Numbered from the stretch's first letter, positions 22,486 through 34,915 are shown. The stretch is DNA of 64,000 nt from Wurfbainia villosa (GCA_025175895.1 CM045990.1:43892658-43956657); one strand, 5' to 3'. The notes: generated by a model from the letters alone, not told the origin. A program made the numbers and translations.

Positions 22486-25136
22486 TGTAAAATACCACAA
22501 ATAAATTTCCTATAAAAATAATAATATCTATTATTCTTTAAATAGAGATCTTATTAATGGGTAAATTAAATTAACGATGGATGGTTAGAAATTTATTTAA
22601 ACCTAACCTAAGTTAAATCTTATGGGTTAACTGAATGGATTTAGGGATAATGGCTTATAGGGTGTTAATGCTCAACCCGTTAGTGGACCCGACCCGTTTT
22701 CTTAAACCTGACCCGACCTTTTATTTTTTAACACCCATTCCGTTTCTTTCATTCTCTCATTTTCTCATCGCCGATCTCTTCTCTCCCGAGTGGTTCCCAG
22801 TCGCAATTCTTCCTCCTCCTTCTTCCTCCACTTGTCCTCTCTTCCTCGCGACAAGCGGCGGTGACCTGATCTCTACGGACGAGCGAGAGCAGTGGGCGAG
22901 TGAGTGGCGAGGGAGGTTAAATCGATGATGTACCAACGGTGAACTGCCTTCACGATTTTTGCAAGATCAAGGTGAGGTGGTATTCTTCTTCCCCTATCTC
23001 GGAATGATCCCTCTCTAACCGCAACCCTTGTCTTTCGAATTTCTCATCAACCGGTGGTTTAGGGCAGCAGGGGTGTTCTGCCAGCGAACAAGGCATCTAG
23101 GAGGAGAGCCGCTGGTGTAGCCTTAAGAGTTGGTAAATCTTAACCCATTCCCTTCTTTTTATCTATAGATTGTTCGATGCTATTGATTGTTGAGGGTGTT
23201 CTGATCTGGATGGGAGGAGTTCCTCATGTGGAGAAGGTTGGTTGGAGTTTGGCCGACTATGAGTTGGTTTGAGGGGCTGTTAGGGCTGAGAAGGCTGTGC
23301 ACTACCAGGTGACCCGATCTGATTCTTCATCTTTTGGACTAATTGTTAGATGATTGATATTGTGTAAATGAGGTAATTAGGGAGGGTGTTGTGATTGCTC
23401 TATTTGTGATTTGTGATGGAACTGTGAAGGTGGTTTAAAAGGTTAGAGAGTTGTGTTGGGTTGTGAACCATTCTATCAATATAGGACTTGGCGTATGGAG
23501 TTGAAGGTTGTAGGTTAGCATATTTGCTAGTTGGAAAACGGTGGGTTTTATTATGGTGTTAAATGTATAATTTGGGGGTTTTTAATTCGTATTCAATATA
23601 AGGATGCGAATATAGAAACTATATAGTAGTGAGTTAGCACGTTGTTGTGTGCTAGAACTTAATGATAATTATGTTATATGCAGGTTTTGGTCACGTGACA
23701 GGTCCACGGGCGTGACGATTGCGTTGTTTCAAGTATTATAGCAGGCGAGTATTTTGACTTATCTTTTAGATATAGTCATGTTGATATGCCAGTTAGTTAT
23801 AGCTTGCAATAATTTTTATGTTTATCTGCCTTGTATGTTATTGTGCCTACTTGATTCATGCATTTCTTCAGCTTTTAGTTATACCTTTCTTGTTTTACTT
23901 GGATCATTGATATGCACCTATTTATTGTGGATATTATTCGGAGACATATTTTAGTTGGTGTTACATGCTTTAGTGTCATGCACCATCTTGCATGATTGCA
24001 TGCTAGCCGGACAACGTTCCTTTGTAGTTGAGCCCGCATCCAGTTATATGGTCTGCACACGCTGCCACTCATGGGTTAGTGGTACATCAGGAGGGTGTGT
24101 GCAGTAGCTCTGTCAGGCTGCGCTAGTCCACTCATGGGTAGCGATGAGGCAGCGTGGTAGCGGGCAGGGATCCCTCCTCTGGTCTACGACACTGGGAGAT
24201 GAGAGCATTCCTCCCCCACTTTGTTTGGGGTAGGATGATAGCTGTACTCCGACAGCATCCTATCCACTCGGTCACTCAGGAGCAGTGATGGCAGAGTGCA
24301 CAGTTGTCATAACCCTACCCACTCAGCTTCACCATCCCGTGTGAGACGGTTGACTGGCGTCAGGGGTGACTATGTAATTTACATTGCATACATTTTTGCA
24401 TGGATGACATTTGTATTGTGTTTGCTACATTTTGATTGTTGCCTTGGATGTTGCATATGATTGCCGTGCATACATGATACATATTTGTATTTGGTCTGAC
24501 GACTTTATTTTTGCTAGTATGACACATGCTCCTATATCAGGATAGGAGATTCAGGTAAGTACAATCTTTTCGCATTTTTTTCTTGCATATCCTATATATG
24601 AGACTGTACGGGCATGATTATTATTGTTAGTTATATCGGACTATGCATATCGACTATTATCCGCTGAGTTCATTGAACTTACCCCGTTGCTTTATATTTA
24701 TTTCAGAATAAAACTGTCAGGAGAGTCCAGCTGCTAAACCCCCTCGTCAAGATGGTTTTGTTATTGGATTTATGGTTTTGGTTTATTGACTAGAAGTCAT
24801 GTTTAGGACTTGTGTTTGTTTTGGTTATGTAGTTGTGGTTGGTGATATTTGTTATGTCCTTATGGACCTCTATTCGGATTTTTATTTCGATTGGATTTGG
24901 TTGTGTATTCCTGCCCAGATGGCAGAAGGGGTAAGTCTAGATGTGATAGACTTTTGTTATTTACTTTGATTGTTGGCCTGAGGCCTATTTATGACCTGCG
25001 TGTGTAGTTTAGTTCCGGTCGTGTTGACTGATGTATAGTGGCCGTGTAGGCCTTATATGCAAGATTGGTATTGTCACCCGTACAGGGGAGATGTTGCCAG
25101 ATTTTCGTCTGGCGGGGACTCCCCCGGGGTGTGACA
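22486..25136 (+). mobile_element. 3' LTR of Tekay I
   Basis: 2651 bp, TGTAAAATACC to GTGACA, followed by the TSD AAGAC. Colinear with the 5' LTR except for the 14459-16261 insert; differences are scattered substitutions and small indels. ORFs 22635-22928 and 23754-23954 are LTR sequence. Confidence 0.93.
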
Positions 25137-25141
25137 AAGAC

Positions 25142-25426
25142 TACATGCTTGGACTTACGCTGACAAAACCTTGCTTTTGGACTTCCTTTGCTAAGGTACG
25201 CTTGGACTTTACGCCGCCAAGACTACATGCTCGGAATTATGTTGCCAAGAACTTCCTCTGGACTTTCCTTGTCAAGATTCACACTTGGATTTTCTCTTTA
25301 CCAAGTCTTCATACTTGGATTTTCCTATCACTTAAACATTCATAGTTAGATCACAATTATTGCCTAACTTCAAATGATTATTCAAACATCAAAATACATA
25401 ATGATTGGGGCATTCTTGCACCAACA
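25142..25426 (-). mobile_element. 3' LTR of element B, inner part
   Basis: Resumes the B LTR after the Tekay element. It ends GCACCAACA, which reads TGTTGGTGC on the minus strand, next to the PPT. Confidence 0.88.
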
Positions 25427-25440
25427 ATCTTTCCCTTTTT
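25427..25440 (-). other. PPT of element B
   Basis: Plus-strand ATCTTTCCCTTTTT reads AAAAAGGGAAAGAT on the minus strand, directly before the 3' LTR. Confidence 0.8.
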
Positions 25441-26209
25441 GATGTTTGACAATCATTTAAGTTAGGTCTTAAAACATATGCAATAATATACAAATGTGAA
25501 TCTAACTTAAAATCCTTCTCCCCCTTTGACACACAACAAAAAGAGAAAGACATATAGATAATAAAGCAATTGATGAATAAATTGTATATGTCTTGAACTA
25601 AGGTATAAAATAAACTTAAAGCTCCCTCTTAATCCAAGACATATGTGTGGAAAATCATGTTGAGCAAAGTATGAAACATAAGTAAGAATATATCTTAAAT
25701 TTGCACCAACAATACCATGTGCATATAAATTTTGGGATTAAAAAGATATCATAAGAGAACTTCCCCTAAACCAATGTATTAATTTGTTCGACTCCCCCTT
25801 AATTGTTGTACTAATCATACCATGGGGTTAGGATACCTTAGAGTTGACTCTAGACAAGGAAATCAAGCTAATCTATAAAAAATCAGTGTTAGGAGTCGAC
25901 TGTCATCCCTGATACGTAGTTCATATTTTCAGCCTAACTTCAGAAATGCATAAATAATTCAAGAAGTGTCAAAAAATTACAAAATTTTGTAGACACATTC
26001 GTCAAGTTATTTTCTACAAGGAAAAATAATTTGAAAAATATATCTTTTCCAGATTTTGAAATTGATAAAACTTTGAAAACTAGCAAAAGCTCTAAATGAT
26101 TTTCAAAACTTTGTACCACTATACAAAAATCATGGAATCTTAGGTGTTTTGTGAGATGCTTTGAGGTATAGTCCTAGATTATGCTATAGGATCATGTAAA
26201 CTTATACTA
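25441..26209 (-). other. 3' UTR of element B
   Basis: AT-rich, no gene, with CTCCCCCTTTGAC phrases seen in all the Sirevirus 3' regions here. An AGTCGACTG word lies near 25890. Confidence 0.6.
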
Positions 26210-26945
26210 CTACTCTAAAAAGCACATGCCAAACTCTCTCCTTAATGATGTAAATTCCATTTCGGGAAGAGCTTTAGTGAAAATGTCGGTATGGTTAGAC
26301 TTGGATTCAATGTAATTAAGTTCAATGTCTTCTCTTGCCACATGATATCTAATGAAGTAATTCTTCACTTCAATGTGCTTTGTCCTAGAATGATGTACCA
26401 GATTTTTAATCAAATTGATAGTACTCACATTATCACAAAAGACCTTAACTTTGGAGTGATGTAGCTCATAGTCTTCTAGGGTATGTCTCATCCATAGTAA
26501 TTGAGCTACACAATCACCCATGACTACATATACTTAGCCTCTATGGTGGATAAAGCAACACAAGGTTGCTTCCTACTACTCCAACTAACTAGGGAGGATA
26601 CGAGAAATTGGCATCCACCACTAGGGCTCTTTCAATCCAATTTGCAACCCGCATAATAGGAATCAGTGTACCCAATCAAATCAAAAGACCTAGTCTTAGG
26701 GTACCAAAGTCCTACACTTAGTGTGCCTTTGATGTATCTTAAGATTCATTTAGCGGCTACTAAGTGAGACTCTTTGGCACAAGATTGGTATCTTGCACAC
26801 ATACCTACCACAAATAAAATGTCGGGTCTACTAGCGGTTAGATATAACAAACTACCAAATATACTATTATAAAATTTTGAATCAATTAATTTTTCTTCAT
26901 GATCATTGTCTATCTTAGTGTTGGTTGCCATAGGAATAGTTACTA
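26210..26945 (-). pseudogene. Element B RNase H and RT C-terminus
   Basis: Minus-strand pieces: MATNTKIDNDHEEKL, GSLLYLTASRPDILF and MCARYQSCAKESHL (RT tail and linker, 27009-26746), then RNase H sequence with stops, then AQLLWMRHTLEDYELHHS, KVFCDNVSTINLIKN, HSRTKHIEVKNYFIR, ESKSNHTDIFTKALPE (26521-26210). These are standard Copia RNase H motifs in order. RNase H removes the RNA template during reverse transcription. The middle is broken by stops and shifts. Confidence 0.88.
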
Positions 26946-27690
26946 CCTTAGCATTTTCCAAACCAAATTTCTTTGGCATATTTGGTTTGGTATATATGAA
27001 TTCCCTCATTAGTTTGTTTAACTTGTAGACCTAAGAAGAAATTTAATTCTCCAACTAGACTCATTTCAAACTCATTTTCTATATTTTTAATGAAGTCTTG
27101 AAGGAGTTCATCATTTGTTGACCCAAAAATGATATCATCAACATACACTTCGGCAACAAAGATGTCTTTTGGCTTTGACTTTATAAATAGGGTTTGATCT
27201 ACTTGACCTCTTCTAAAATCCTTAGAGATTAAGAAAGATGCTAGTCTTTCATACCATGCCCGGGGAGCTTGTTTTAACCCATTTAAATCTTTTCTAAGCT
27301 TATAAACATGATTTGGGTAATCTACATTTTCAAACCCGGAAGGTTGTTCTACATAAACCTCTTCCTTAATGAACCCATTTAAGAATGCTGATTTCACATC
27401 CATTTGATAGAGTTTAAAACCCATGTGAATGACATACCCTAATAGGATTCTTATGGACTCTAACCAAGCAACTAGAGCATAGGTTTCATCATAATCAAGT
27501 CCTTCAACTTGATTGATTCCTCGAGCTACTAACCTAGCTTTATTTCTAGTTATATTACCTTGATCATCCAACTTGTTCCTAAAAACCCATCTTGTGGTAA
27601 CAATAGTACTATCATTGGGTCTAGGAACTTGCTCCCATACTTGACTTCTCTCAAATTGAGTAAATTCTTTTTGCATTACCAAAATCCAAT
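26946..27690 (-). pseudogene. Element B reverse transcriptase (RVT_2)
   Basis: An open frame of 244 codons carries the Copia RT motifs: TTRWVFRNKLDDQGN, NKARLVARGINQVEG, LDYDETYALVA, YQMDVKSAFLNGF, EEVYVEQPSGFEN, LNGLKQAPRAWYERL and the catalytic YVDDIIFGS. LNFFLGLQVKQ and YQTKYAKE follow, after which the frame shifts into the RNase H linker. The YVDD aspartates are intact. It would copy element RNA into DNA, but it lies in a broken pol, so no full polyprotein is possible. Confidence 0.9.
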
Positions 27691-28920
27691 CCAGATCAAG
27701 TAATGCATCATTAATTGACTTAGGCTCAATTTGGGAGATGAGAGCTACTTGACTAGTAGGAGCCCTATAGAAGGATCTAGTCCTTACTCCTTGTGATAAT
27801 TCTCCTACTACTTGGTCTAGGGGATGATTTTGATGAATCCTTAAGGTCCTTGGGGGTGAATCAAATGGATTTAGATCATGGTTATCCTTTCTTCTTTCAT
27901 CATCGGAATCTCCTCTTCCACCCCCTTGATTATTACTTCCACCCCCTTGATTATTACTTCCTAAGTATCCCCCTGACCATTACCTCCTAAATCTAAATTT
28001 TGAAGTCCTTGGGTAATATCTTGATTTTTTTTCATTGATATCTTTATCAATGGAGATTTTCTAGGATAGGTGCTAGAGGACTCATCAAATTCAACATTTG
28101 ATGATTCCTAAATCTTTTGAGTCCTCTTGTTGTATACCCTATAACTTTTACTAGTGGATGAGTATCCAACTAGGATTCCCTTATCTACCTTAGACTCAAA
28201 TTTTCCTAGATTGTCTTTGGTATTCAAAATGTAGACTTTACATCCAAAAACCTTAAAATAGTGAATTGTATGAATTTTTGCCATTCCATAATTCAAAAGG
28301 TGTTTTGCCTAAAAACCTATGGATTAAAACTCGATTTTTGATATAGCAAGCGGTGTTAACTGCTTCCACCCACAAGTAGCTAGGCAAGGAGTATGCATTA
28401 AGTATTGTCCAAGCTGCCTCTTATAGGGCACGATTTCTCCTTTCCACCACGACATTTTGTTGGGGTGTTCTAGGACATGAGAACTCATGCTTGTACCCTT
28501 GTTTTAAGCAAAATTTTGAAAATTTTGAATTCTCAAATTCTCCACCATGATCACTATGGATCAAGTTGATTTTGAGATTCTTTTCATTTTCAACTCTTTT
28601 GCTAAATCCTATGATTGCTTCTAAGGTATCATCCTTTTGTTTCAAAAAGTAGAGAAGTCATCTACTATAACTAAGCAATACTTATTACCATTCAATAAAG
28701 GAATACTATGACAATCGAATAAATCTCAATGCAATAGTTCTAGCGGTAATGAAGTACTAGTTAGGATTTTACCTTTGTATGATGCTTTAGATTGCTTTTC
28801 TTCTTGGCATGCATCACACAATTTGTCTTTAATGTACTTGATCTTTGGTAGCCCTTTTACTAACTTGAATTTGGCTACCTTGGCTATGTTCTTCATGTTG
28901 ACATGTCCAAGCCTCCTATG
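27691..28920 (-). pseudogene. Element B integrase and IN-RT linker
   Basis: Reading the minus strand from 28880: KLCDACQEEKQSK (GAG-pre-integrase zinc-binding part), LELLH-stop-DLFDC, VIVDDFSTF, then at 28645-28421 SDHGGEFENSKFSKF, HEFSCPRTPQQN and VVERRNRAL. So the D, D and E catalytic positions can be placed, with a stop just before the first D. At 28296-28108 is the C-terminal HYFKVFGCKVYILN, GKFESKVDKGILVGYS domain. Several shifts break it. The stretch 27691-28107 is linker, rich in CCACCCCCTTGATTATTA repeats near 27920. Confidence 0.85.
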
Positions 28921-29310
28921 TCATAGCCAACCTTCCTCTTCTTTTGTCATAAGACACTTAGTAGAAATGTTCGAAGCATAGGATAAATCAACATAATAAA
29001 TATTCGATTTCCTATATCCAATTAACATGCAATCATTCAAGTTCTTGTGTCTAATTAAACATTTAGTGGAATTAAATTCAACATTATAGCCGACATCACA
29101 AAGTTGACTAACACTAAGTAAATTAAATTTCATGCTTTTAACTAGTAAAACTTTGTGAATAGTGATTCTAGGGGATACCTCAATTGTTCCTCTACCTAAA
29201 ATTTTGATCTTCCCACTATTGCCAAATGATACGGTTTTTTTGTTTACATAGATGATTGTGGAGAACTTGCTCACATCTCTGGTCATATGTATTGAGCAAC
29301 CGCTATCCAC
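28921..29310 (-). pseudogene. Element B aspartic protease
   Basis: Open frame of 129 codons starting MDSGCSIHMT, where DSG is the catalytic triad of retroviral-type aspartic proteases. It continues with LLVKSMKFNLLSVSQLCD, typical of Copia PR. The domain processes the gag-pol polyprotein. The frame is separated from gag and integrase by stops or shifts. Confidence 0.88.
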
Positions 29311-29334
29311 AATCCACTTACCTTGCTCACCTAA

Positions 29335-30945
29335 CTAAACAATACGAAAAACTAATTCTTTTGGAACCCAAGCATTTGGACTAGAAACATCATTTAAATA
29401 TTTCTTTGGAACCCATGCTTTCTTCACCTTACTCCTAATGGTTGCTTTTCTATTAATTAAAGAAACATAGGCAACTTCCTTATCCTTAGGTTTATATCCT
29501 ATACTGACTTTATTGTAAATGACTCTTTGGTCCCTAAGGATCATGTCAAGATATTTTGAGCCACTAGTGAACTTTTCTAAACATGCCCATAGTTCACAAA
29601 CTTCATTCTTAAGTTTTTCATTTTCATCCTTAAGTATGCATGAATCAACACATGAAGGTTCTTCATTTCTAATTGTCTTTATTTCTATTTTCAAATCCCT
29701 AACATTATATTTAGATCTATCTAGTGCATTCTTAAGGTAAGAAATAGTTTTATACAATAATTCTACTTAGGGAGAATCCATTACCTCATCGTCACTAGAT
29801 GATGATTCATCGCTAGAAGAAGATTCTTCTTGACTCGAGCCTTCGGTGTCATCCCCCAAAGCCATGAGTGCCACATGGCGTGTGATGTGGTAAATCTCAT
29901 CATCGTCGGATGAGTCCTCCACACTTTGAGTGTCCCATGTGATTTGGGCCACCATAGCCTCCTTCTTCTTCTTCTCTTTCATGTCTTTCTTCTTCTTTTC
30001 TTTTTCCTCCTTCTTCTTTAGCTCCGGGCAACTTGGCTTGGTATGCCCCTTTTTATTGTATCCATAGAAAATAACATTAGTATTAAAATTTGAATTGCCA
30101 CTAGACTTACCTCTTGAAGATTGAGACATTCTCCTTGCATCCCTATTTTTGAATCCTTTTGTTTTCCTAAACAACTTCGTAAGAAGGTGAGCCATCTCAC
30201 TAGCCGATGATCCTTCGTTGCTACTTGACTCATGTTCCGACTCGGATGATGAGGAAACTTCATTCTTCTCCTTATTTTCTAAAATGAGAGCTAATCCCTT
30301 TTTCTTGGAAGACATGTTAGTTTGCTCATGTAATTCAAATTCACAAAATAATTCATCAATTTTAACCAAGGAAAGATCTCCAGAAACCTTAATAGCATCA
30401 ACCATTGATGCCCATAATGTGGTCCTGGAAAAGCATGAAGAATATACCTTACCAAATCTCAGTTGTCTAACTTCTCACCTATGATGTGGAGTCCATTTAC
30501 AATCTCTTTAAACCTCCCATGCATTTAACTTACAATTTCATGAGTCTTCATGGAAAAGGTTTGAAGTTGTCTGATCAACAAGTCCTTCTTGCTCTCTTTG
30601 ATTCTTTGGATCCCTCATTTAGCTCAATAAGCTTCTCCCATAGCTCTTTGGTGGATCCGAAAGGCTTGACCTTGTTGAATTGCTCCATTGAGTGGCCACA
30701 TTGAAATGTGGTTATGAATTTTGCATTTGATTGAACTTTCCTAGTCATTTCCCTTGTCCAATCCTTGGTTGGGAGAGATGCTCCATATTCATCCACTGGT
30801 TTCTTGAAGGCATCTACAATACTAATCCAAAGTTCAATATCATTCATTAAGTAGTACTCCATCCTAACTTTTCCAATATGAAAAATGATTGTCGTCGAAG
30901 AGTGGTGGTTTAGTGGTACTATATCCCTCTCGATGGTTAAATCTT
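29335..30945 (-). pseudogene. Element B gag (Sirevirus type)
   Basis: Minus-strand pieces in different frames. The N-terminus is EGYSTTKPPLFDDNHFSYWK (near 30930). A one-base shift near 30872 leads into MEYYLMNDIELWISI and TKELWEKLIELNEG (DUF4219/UBN2 region). At 30405-29767 comes ELFCEFELHEQTN, a Ser/Glu-rich acidic part, a degenerate zinc knuckle FYGYNKKGHTKPSC (first two Cys lost) and a Lys-rich run. At 29757-29335 are a coiled-coil-like part and GSKYLDMILRDQRVIYNK and AWVPKKYL. The last motif is Sirevirus-like. No normal start codon is seen at the N-terminus. Gag would form the particle; this copy is dead. Confidence 0.85.
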
Positions 30946-30954
30946 CTAAGCGAT

Positions 30955-30970
30955 CCGGGTTCTAATACCA
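30955..30970 (-). other. PBS of element B
   Basis: On the minus strand TGGTATTAGAACCCGG, a one-base variant of the tRNA-Met PBS TGGTATCAGA, two bases after the 5' LTR. Confidence 0.85.
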
Positions 30971-30972
30971 CT

Positions 30973-32288
30973 TGTAGAATCCTTGAGGATTGGCTAAGGG
31001 GGGTGAATAGTACTACTTCGTTTTCTATAAAAATCCTTAGTGGGAGCAATATAAAAGCACAATTAAAAGTGAAAACAAAGAACACAATTCTAACACGTCG
31101 AAGTAACGTGGTTCGGAGATGACACTCCTACTCTACGGTAATCCATAAGGTGGATCACTCCTCACAAGCTTTCAATAGAACCTCCTTTTGATGAGAACAC
31201 CAAGGTGGAGAAGCCTTCTTTACAATCACACTCTTCTTCTTACAAGATGATGAAGTTAAGTTTGGGAAGAAGAGATTAAGAACACTTGAAAGCTTAGAGG
31301 AAGACTTGAGGAGCTTAGGATGAACATTTAGAATGAAAGCATTTGCCTCCTCAAGCTTTCTCAAGCTTCTTTTTACAGAGCAAGGTTGTTTTAGCCCGTT
31401 GAGTCCGATAGCGATCACGCACGCTCATTGACGAATCAATGGCTTCGACGAAGTCGATATGCGATTATGTCACTCAACGCCCACTTGATCGATCGACTAC
31501 TCACATCAGCGAGCTGATCGCTTGTCAACGATCGACTTCTCCAAGTGATCGATCGACTAACAATGTTTCGTGCTTGTGTCCACTTAAATCACCAACTACT
31601 CATACATGATAGTCGATCTTGTAGACCGATCGATGCCCATACATGATACCAACTATTGTATACCAATCGTGATAGAACCATAGACGAGTTGACTTTGACG
31701 ACGGTCGGATCATAACCCCGATCGCTCGCCTTACGGACTCGAGTGTTGAACACTCGAGACCAATCGACTGGTATAAGTCACCAGTCAGCTGATACACTTC
31801 AAGTATGACTAATTGATACTTGAAAATATACCCTAAACTTAGACTTAACATTCTAGCTTCTCCATCAGCCTTGTGCCTCCACGATCCCTCCGAGTCCACG
31901 ATTCCTTCATCCTTGCGCTTGCTTTTAAAAGCTTCCCTTAGTTTTGTCATGCTTTGGGTTTCTCCTTTGCCAAAGTTCACTTGAACTTTATGCCACCAAG
32001 ACTACATACTTGAACTTATGCTGCCAAGACCTTTCCTTTGGACTTCCTTTGCCAAGGTACGCTTGGACTTTATGCCGCCAAGACTACATACTTGGACTTA
32101 TACTGCCAAGATCTTCCTCTGGACTTTTCCTTGCCAAGATTCACACTTGGACTTTCTCTTTACCAAGTCTTCATATTTGTATTTTTCTTTCACTTAAACA
32201 TTCATAGTTAGATCACAATTATTGCCTAACTTCAAATGATTATCCAAATATCAAAATACAAAATGATTGGGGCATTCTTGCACCAACA
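30973..32288 (-). mobile_element. 5' LTR of element B
   Basis: 1316 bp, TGTAGAATCC to GCACCAACA on the plus strand, followed by TSD ATATT. Colinear with the left LTR. In 31400-31740, however, most AGTCGACTG words of the left copy are replaced by GATCGATCG-like words or lost. The TATA-like box has become TGTAAAA. Confidence 0.9.
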
Positions 32289-32293
32289 ATATT

Positions 32294-32384
32294 CAACATC
32301 CATGTTAGAACACAAATATTGTCTAATTATAAATGATTATCCAAACATCAAAAGATTAATACTTGGAACATTCTTGTACCAACA
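32294..32384 (-). mobile_element. Left (3') LTR of Sirevirus C, inner part
   Basis: Resumes the C LTR after element B and its TSD. It ends GTACCAACA next to a PPT-like ATCTCCCCATTTTT. Confidence 0.8.
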
Positions 32385-33500
32385 ATCTCCCCATTTTTAT
32401 TGTTTGACAATCATTTAAGGTAGGTCATTAAATATGTAATAAAAGAAAAATATGAAATTTAACGTAAATTCTTCCCCTCTCCCCCTTTGACACACATCAA
32501 AAAGAGATAAACAAAAATCAATAAAGCATGTATGAATAGGATGTTTATTCCTTGAACTAAGATATAAAATATACTTAAATCTCCCCTTATTCAAAGACAC
32601 ATTCTATTATGTATGAATAACATGTTGAGCAAAGTATGAAAAAATGAATAAAAGTATTGCCTAACTTTGCACCAACAATAAAACAAGTACACTTAGGTCT
32701 TGGATTTAGATATAATTCATACGAAAACTCCCCCTTAAACATTGCACTAGTTTTCCTTTCTCACCCTTTTTACCTTAAAAATTAACATTTAAAGGTTCCT
32801 CTAATCATATCATGGTGTTAGAATTTTCTAGAATTGATGGTAAATGGCTAGGTTAAGCTCATGGACCCAAAACCAAGACTACCAGTCAACTTACAGAAAC
32901 ACCAGTCGGCTAGGTCAAGACCAGTCGACTGATTTTTGCATCATTCGATTGGGAATTGTTGTAAGTTGCAGTTTGGGTTTTCAGTCAAAATTTCGAAATG
33001 CATAAGTAAATATAGAGGTGTAAGAAATTCATGACACTATTAGTTAATCCATATTTGATCAAGGAAAAATAATTTGAAAATATATCTTTTCTAGATTTTG
33101 AGATTGACACAAAGTTAAACCCCTACAAAAACTTCACTGTTTTTCAAAACTTTATATCATTTTTTTTTTGTCTTTTAGAAACTATTTTCCAAAACATGAT
33201 AAACACAGTTTAAAATATATTTTATTTGACATTTCCATCTATGTTCTTAGAGCTATGTGCACATGAATTATATACAAGCCTTCCCAATAATTGGTCCAAT
33301 AAAGGATTCATGTCTCTAGATGCCATTTTGGTTCAAAGTAATGCATCATAACAAACATGATGAACCAAATGTATCTTCCTAATATCTCACGTGATGTCTA
33401 AGTGGCTAAATACAAAAATCATGGTTTCTTAGGTATTTTGTGAGATGTATCAAGGTAGAATCCTAGAGTTTTGCTATGGGATCATGCAAACCTATACCAA
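32385..33500 (-). other. 3' UTR of element C
   Basis: Starts with the PPT complement ATCTCCCCATTTTT, then AT-rich non-coding sequence homologous to 25427-26209. A cluster of CAGTCGACTG-related words lies at 32885-32945. No gene. Confidence 0.65.
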
Positions 33501-34535
33501 TTACTCTACATAGCACATTCCAAATTCTCTCGTAAGTGATGTAAATTCCACTTCGGAGAGAGCCTTGGTGAAAATATCAGCAAGGTTAGACTTGGATTCA
33601 ATGTAATTAAGTTCAATGTCTCCTCTTGCCACATGATTTCTAATGAAGTGATGCTTCACTTCAATGTGCTTTGTCCTAGAGTGATGTACTGAATTTTTGG
33701 TCAAGTTAATGGTACTCACATTATCATAATAAAACTTAACTTTGGAGTAGTGTAGCTCATAATCCTCTAGAGTATTTTTCATCCAAAGTAATTGAGCTAT
33801 ACAACCACCCATGGCCACATACTCAGCCTCGGTTGTGAATAGAGAAACACAAGGTTGCTTTCTACAACTCCAACTCACTAGGGAGGATCCAAGAAATTGA
33901 CATCCACAACTAATGCTCTTCCGATCCAATTTCCAACTTGCACAATCAGAATCGGTGTACCCAATCAAATCAAAAGTTTGAGTCCTAGGGTACCATAAAT
34001 TTACATTAAGCGTGTCCTTTATGTATCTTAATATTCTTTTGACCGCTACTAAGTGAGACTCTTTGGCACAAGATTGATATCTTGCATACATTCCTATGTA
34101 AATAAAATATCGGGTCTACTAGTGGTTAGGTATAGTAAGCTACTAATCATACTCCTATAAAGTTTTGAGTCAATCAATTTTCCATCTTGATCATTGTCTA
34201 TTTTAGCGTTGGTTACCATAAGAGTAGCACTACCTTAATATTTTCTAAAAAAAATTTCTTGACAATTTCCTTGGCATATTTGGTTTGATAGACATGGGTT
34301 CCTTCACTAGTTGTTTTGACTTGTAAGCCTATGAAAAAGGTCAACTCTATTACTTGACTTATTTCAAATTCATTTTCCATATTCCTAATGAAGTCTTGTA
34401 GAAGTTCATCATTTGTTGACCCAAAAATAATGGCATCAACATACACTTGAGAAATAGAGATGTCTTTTTCTTTTGACTTTAGAAATAAGGTTTGGTCAAC
34501 TTGACCTCTTCTAAAGTTCTTAGAGATAAGGAATG
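33501..34535 (-). pseudogene. Element C RNase H and RT C-terminal part
   Basis: The 196-codon minus-strand frame 34091-33501 holds MYARYQSCAKESHLVAVKR, DLIGYTDSDCA, SLVSWSCRKQPCVSL, EAEYVAMGGCIAQLLWM, VSTINLTKNSVHHSRTKHIE and SNLADIFTKALSEVEF: a near-complete Copia RNase H. Upstream, at 34446-34213, is the RT end with YVDAIIFGSTNDELL, where the second catalytic Asp of YVDD is Ala, and FFIGLQVKTTSEGTH. The RT ends abruptly at about 34536 where unrelated filler begins, so integrase, PR and most of gag are gone. Confidence 0.88.
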
Positions 34536-34536
34536 A

Positions 34537-34845
34537 TGAGTGATGGGGTCGGGATTTTCAGTCAGATACTTAGCGTGTTTTTTTAGAAAGTATCAAGTGT
34601 GATCCCCGATTGATGTATGCAGTTCCCGAGTAGTATATACAATTCCCGAGCTGAGTATGGGTGAGTAGATTAGTCATGCTCAGAGTTGTGTTGTATTGGC
34701 AGAGCAATATGTGTTTTTCGATTGATATTTGTGATTCCTGAGCAGTGTGTGTAATTCCCGAGCTTAGTAGGGGTGAGTAGATTAGTTGTGCTCAGAGTTA
34801 AGTAATCGTGTTGATAGAGTAGTATGTGCACTTCTCGAAAGGAGG
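34537..34845. repeat. Filler with two ~120-bp repeats in the C deletion
   Basis: Two diverged units sharing GATTGATRT, AATTCCCGAGCT, GGGTGAGTAGATTAGT and GCTCAGAGTT (near 34610-34690 and 34720-34800). It does not match the other Sireviruses here and sits exactly where RT to gag is missing. It is either filler DNA or part of an unrecognised insertion. Confidence 0.65.
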
Positions 34846-34915
34846 CCTCACCGTACTATACCCCTCTTGAAATGTCATTATCCTCCGGTTGATGGTTAAA
34901 TCTTCCAACGTGATC
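34846..34915 (-). pseudogene. Element C gag N-terminal stub
   Basis: Minus strand reads MTFQEGYSTVRPPFEK, the start of a Sirevirus gag, then is cut by the filler. The start ATG lies about 40 bp after the PBS on the minus strand, as expected. Confidence 0.75.

Larger units (their letters stand above)
12816..25136 (+). mobile_element. Tekay/Del chromovirus I, complete but dead
   Basis: 12,321 bp flanked by the 5-bp TSD AAGAC (12811-12815 and 25137-25141), inserted in the 3' LTR of element B. LTRs start TGTAAAATACC and end GTGACA. PBS (initiator tRNA-Met type), decayed gag, RT, integrase with chromodomain, and PPT are in the right order. Lineage call rests on the integrase C-terminus (LRKYVPD, then chromodomain) and LTR length of about 2.65 kb. 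Confidence 0.92.
11731..32288 (-). mobile_element. Sirevirus B (Ty1/copia), complete, host to Tekay I
   Basis: Minus-strand LTR retrotransposon bounded by ATATT at 11726-11730 and 32289-32293, a 5-bp TSD. LTR ends are TGTAGAATCC (TATAGGATCC in the left copy) and GCACCAACA. Without the 12.3-kb Tekay insertion the element is about 8.2 kb. On the minus strand the order is 5' LTR, PBS, gag, PR, IN, RT, RNase H, PPT, 3' LTR. That is the Copia order, and the gag C-terminus carries Sirevirus-like GSKYLDM..RDQR motifs. All genes carry frameshifts or stops. Confidence 0.9.

Noticed and set aside
27793..27990. ORF with a PLDYYFHPLDYYF repeat
   Set aside because: Antisense to the degenerate IN-RT linker of element B; derived from short direct repeats near 27920.
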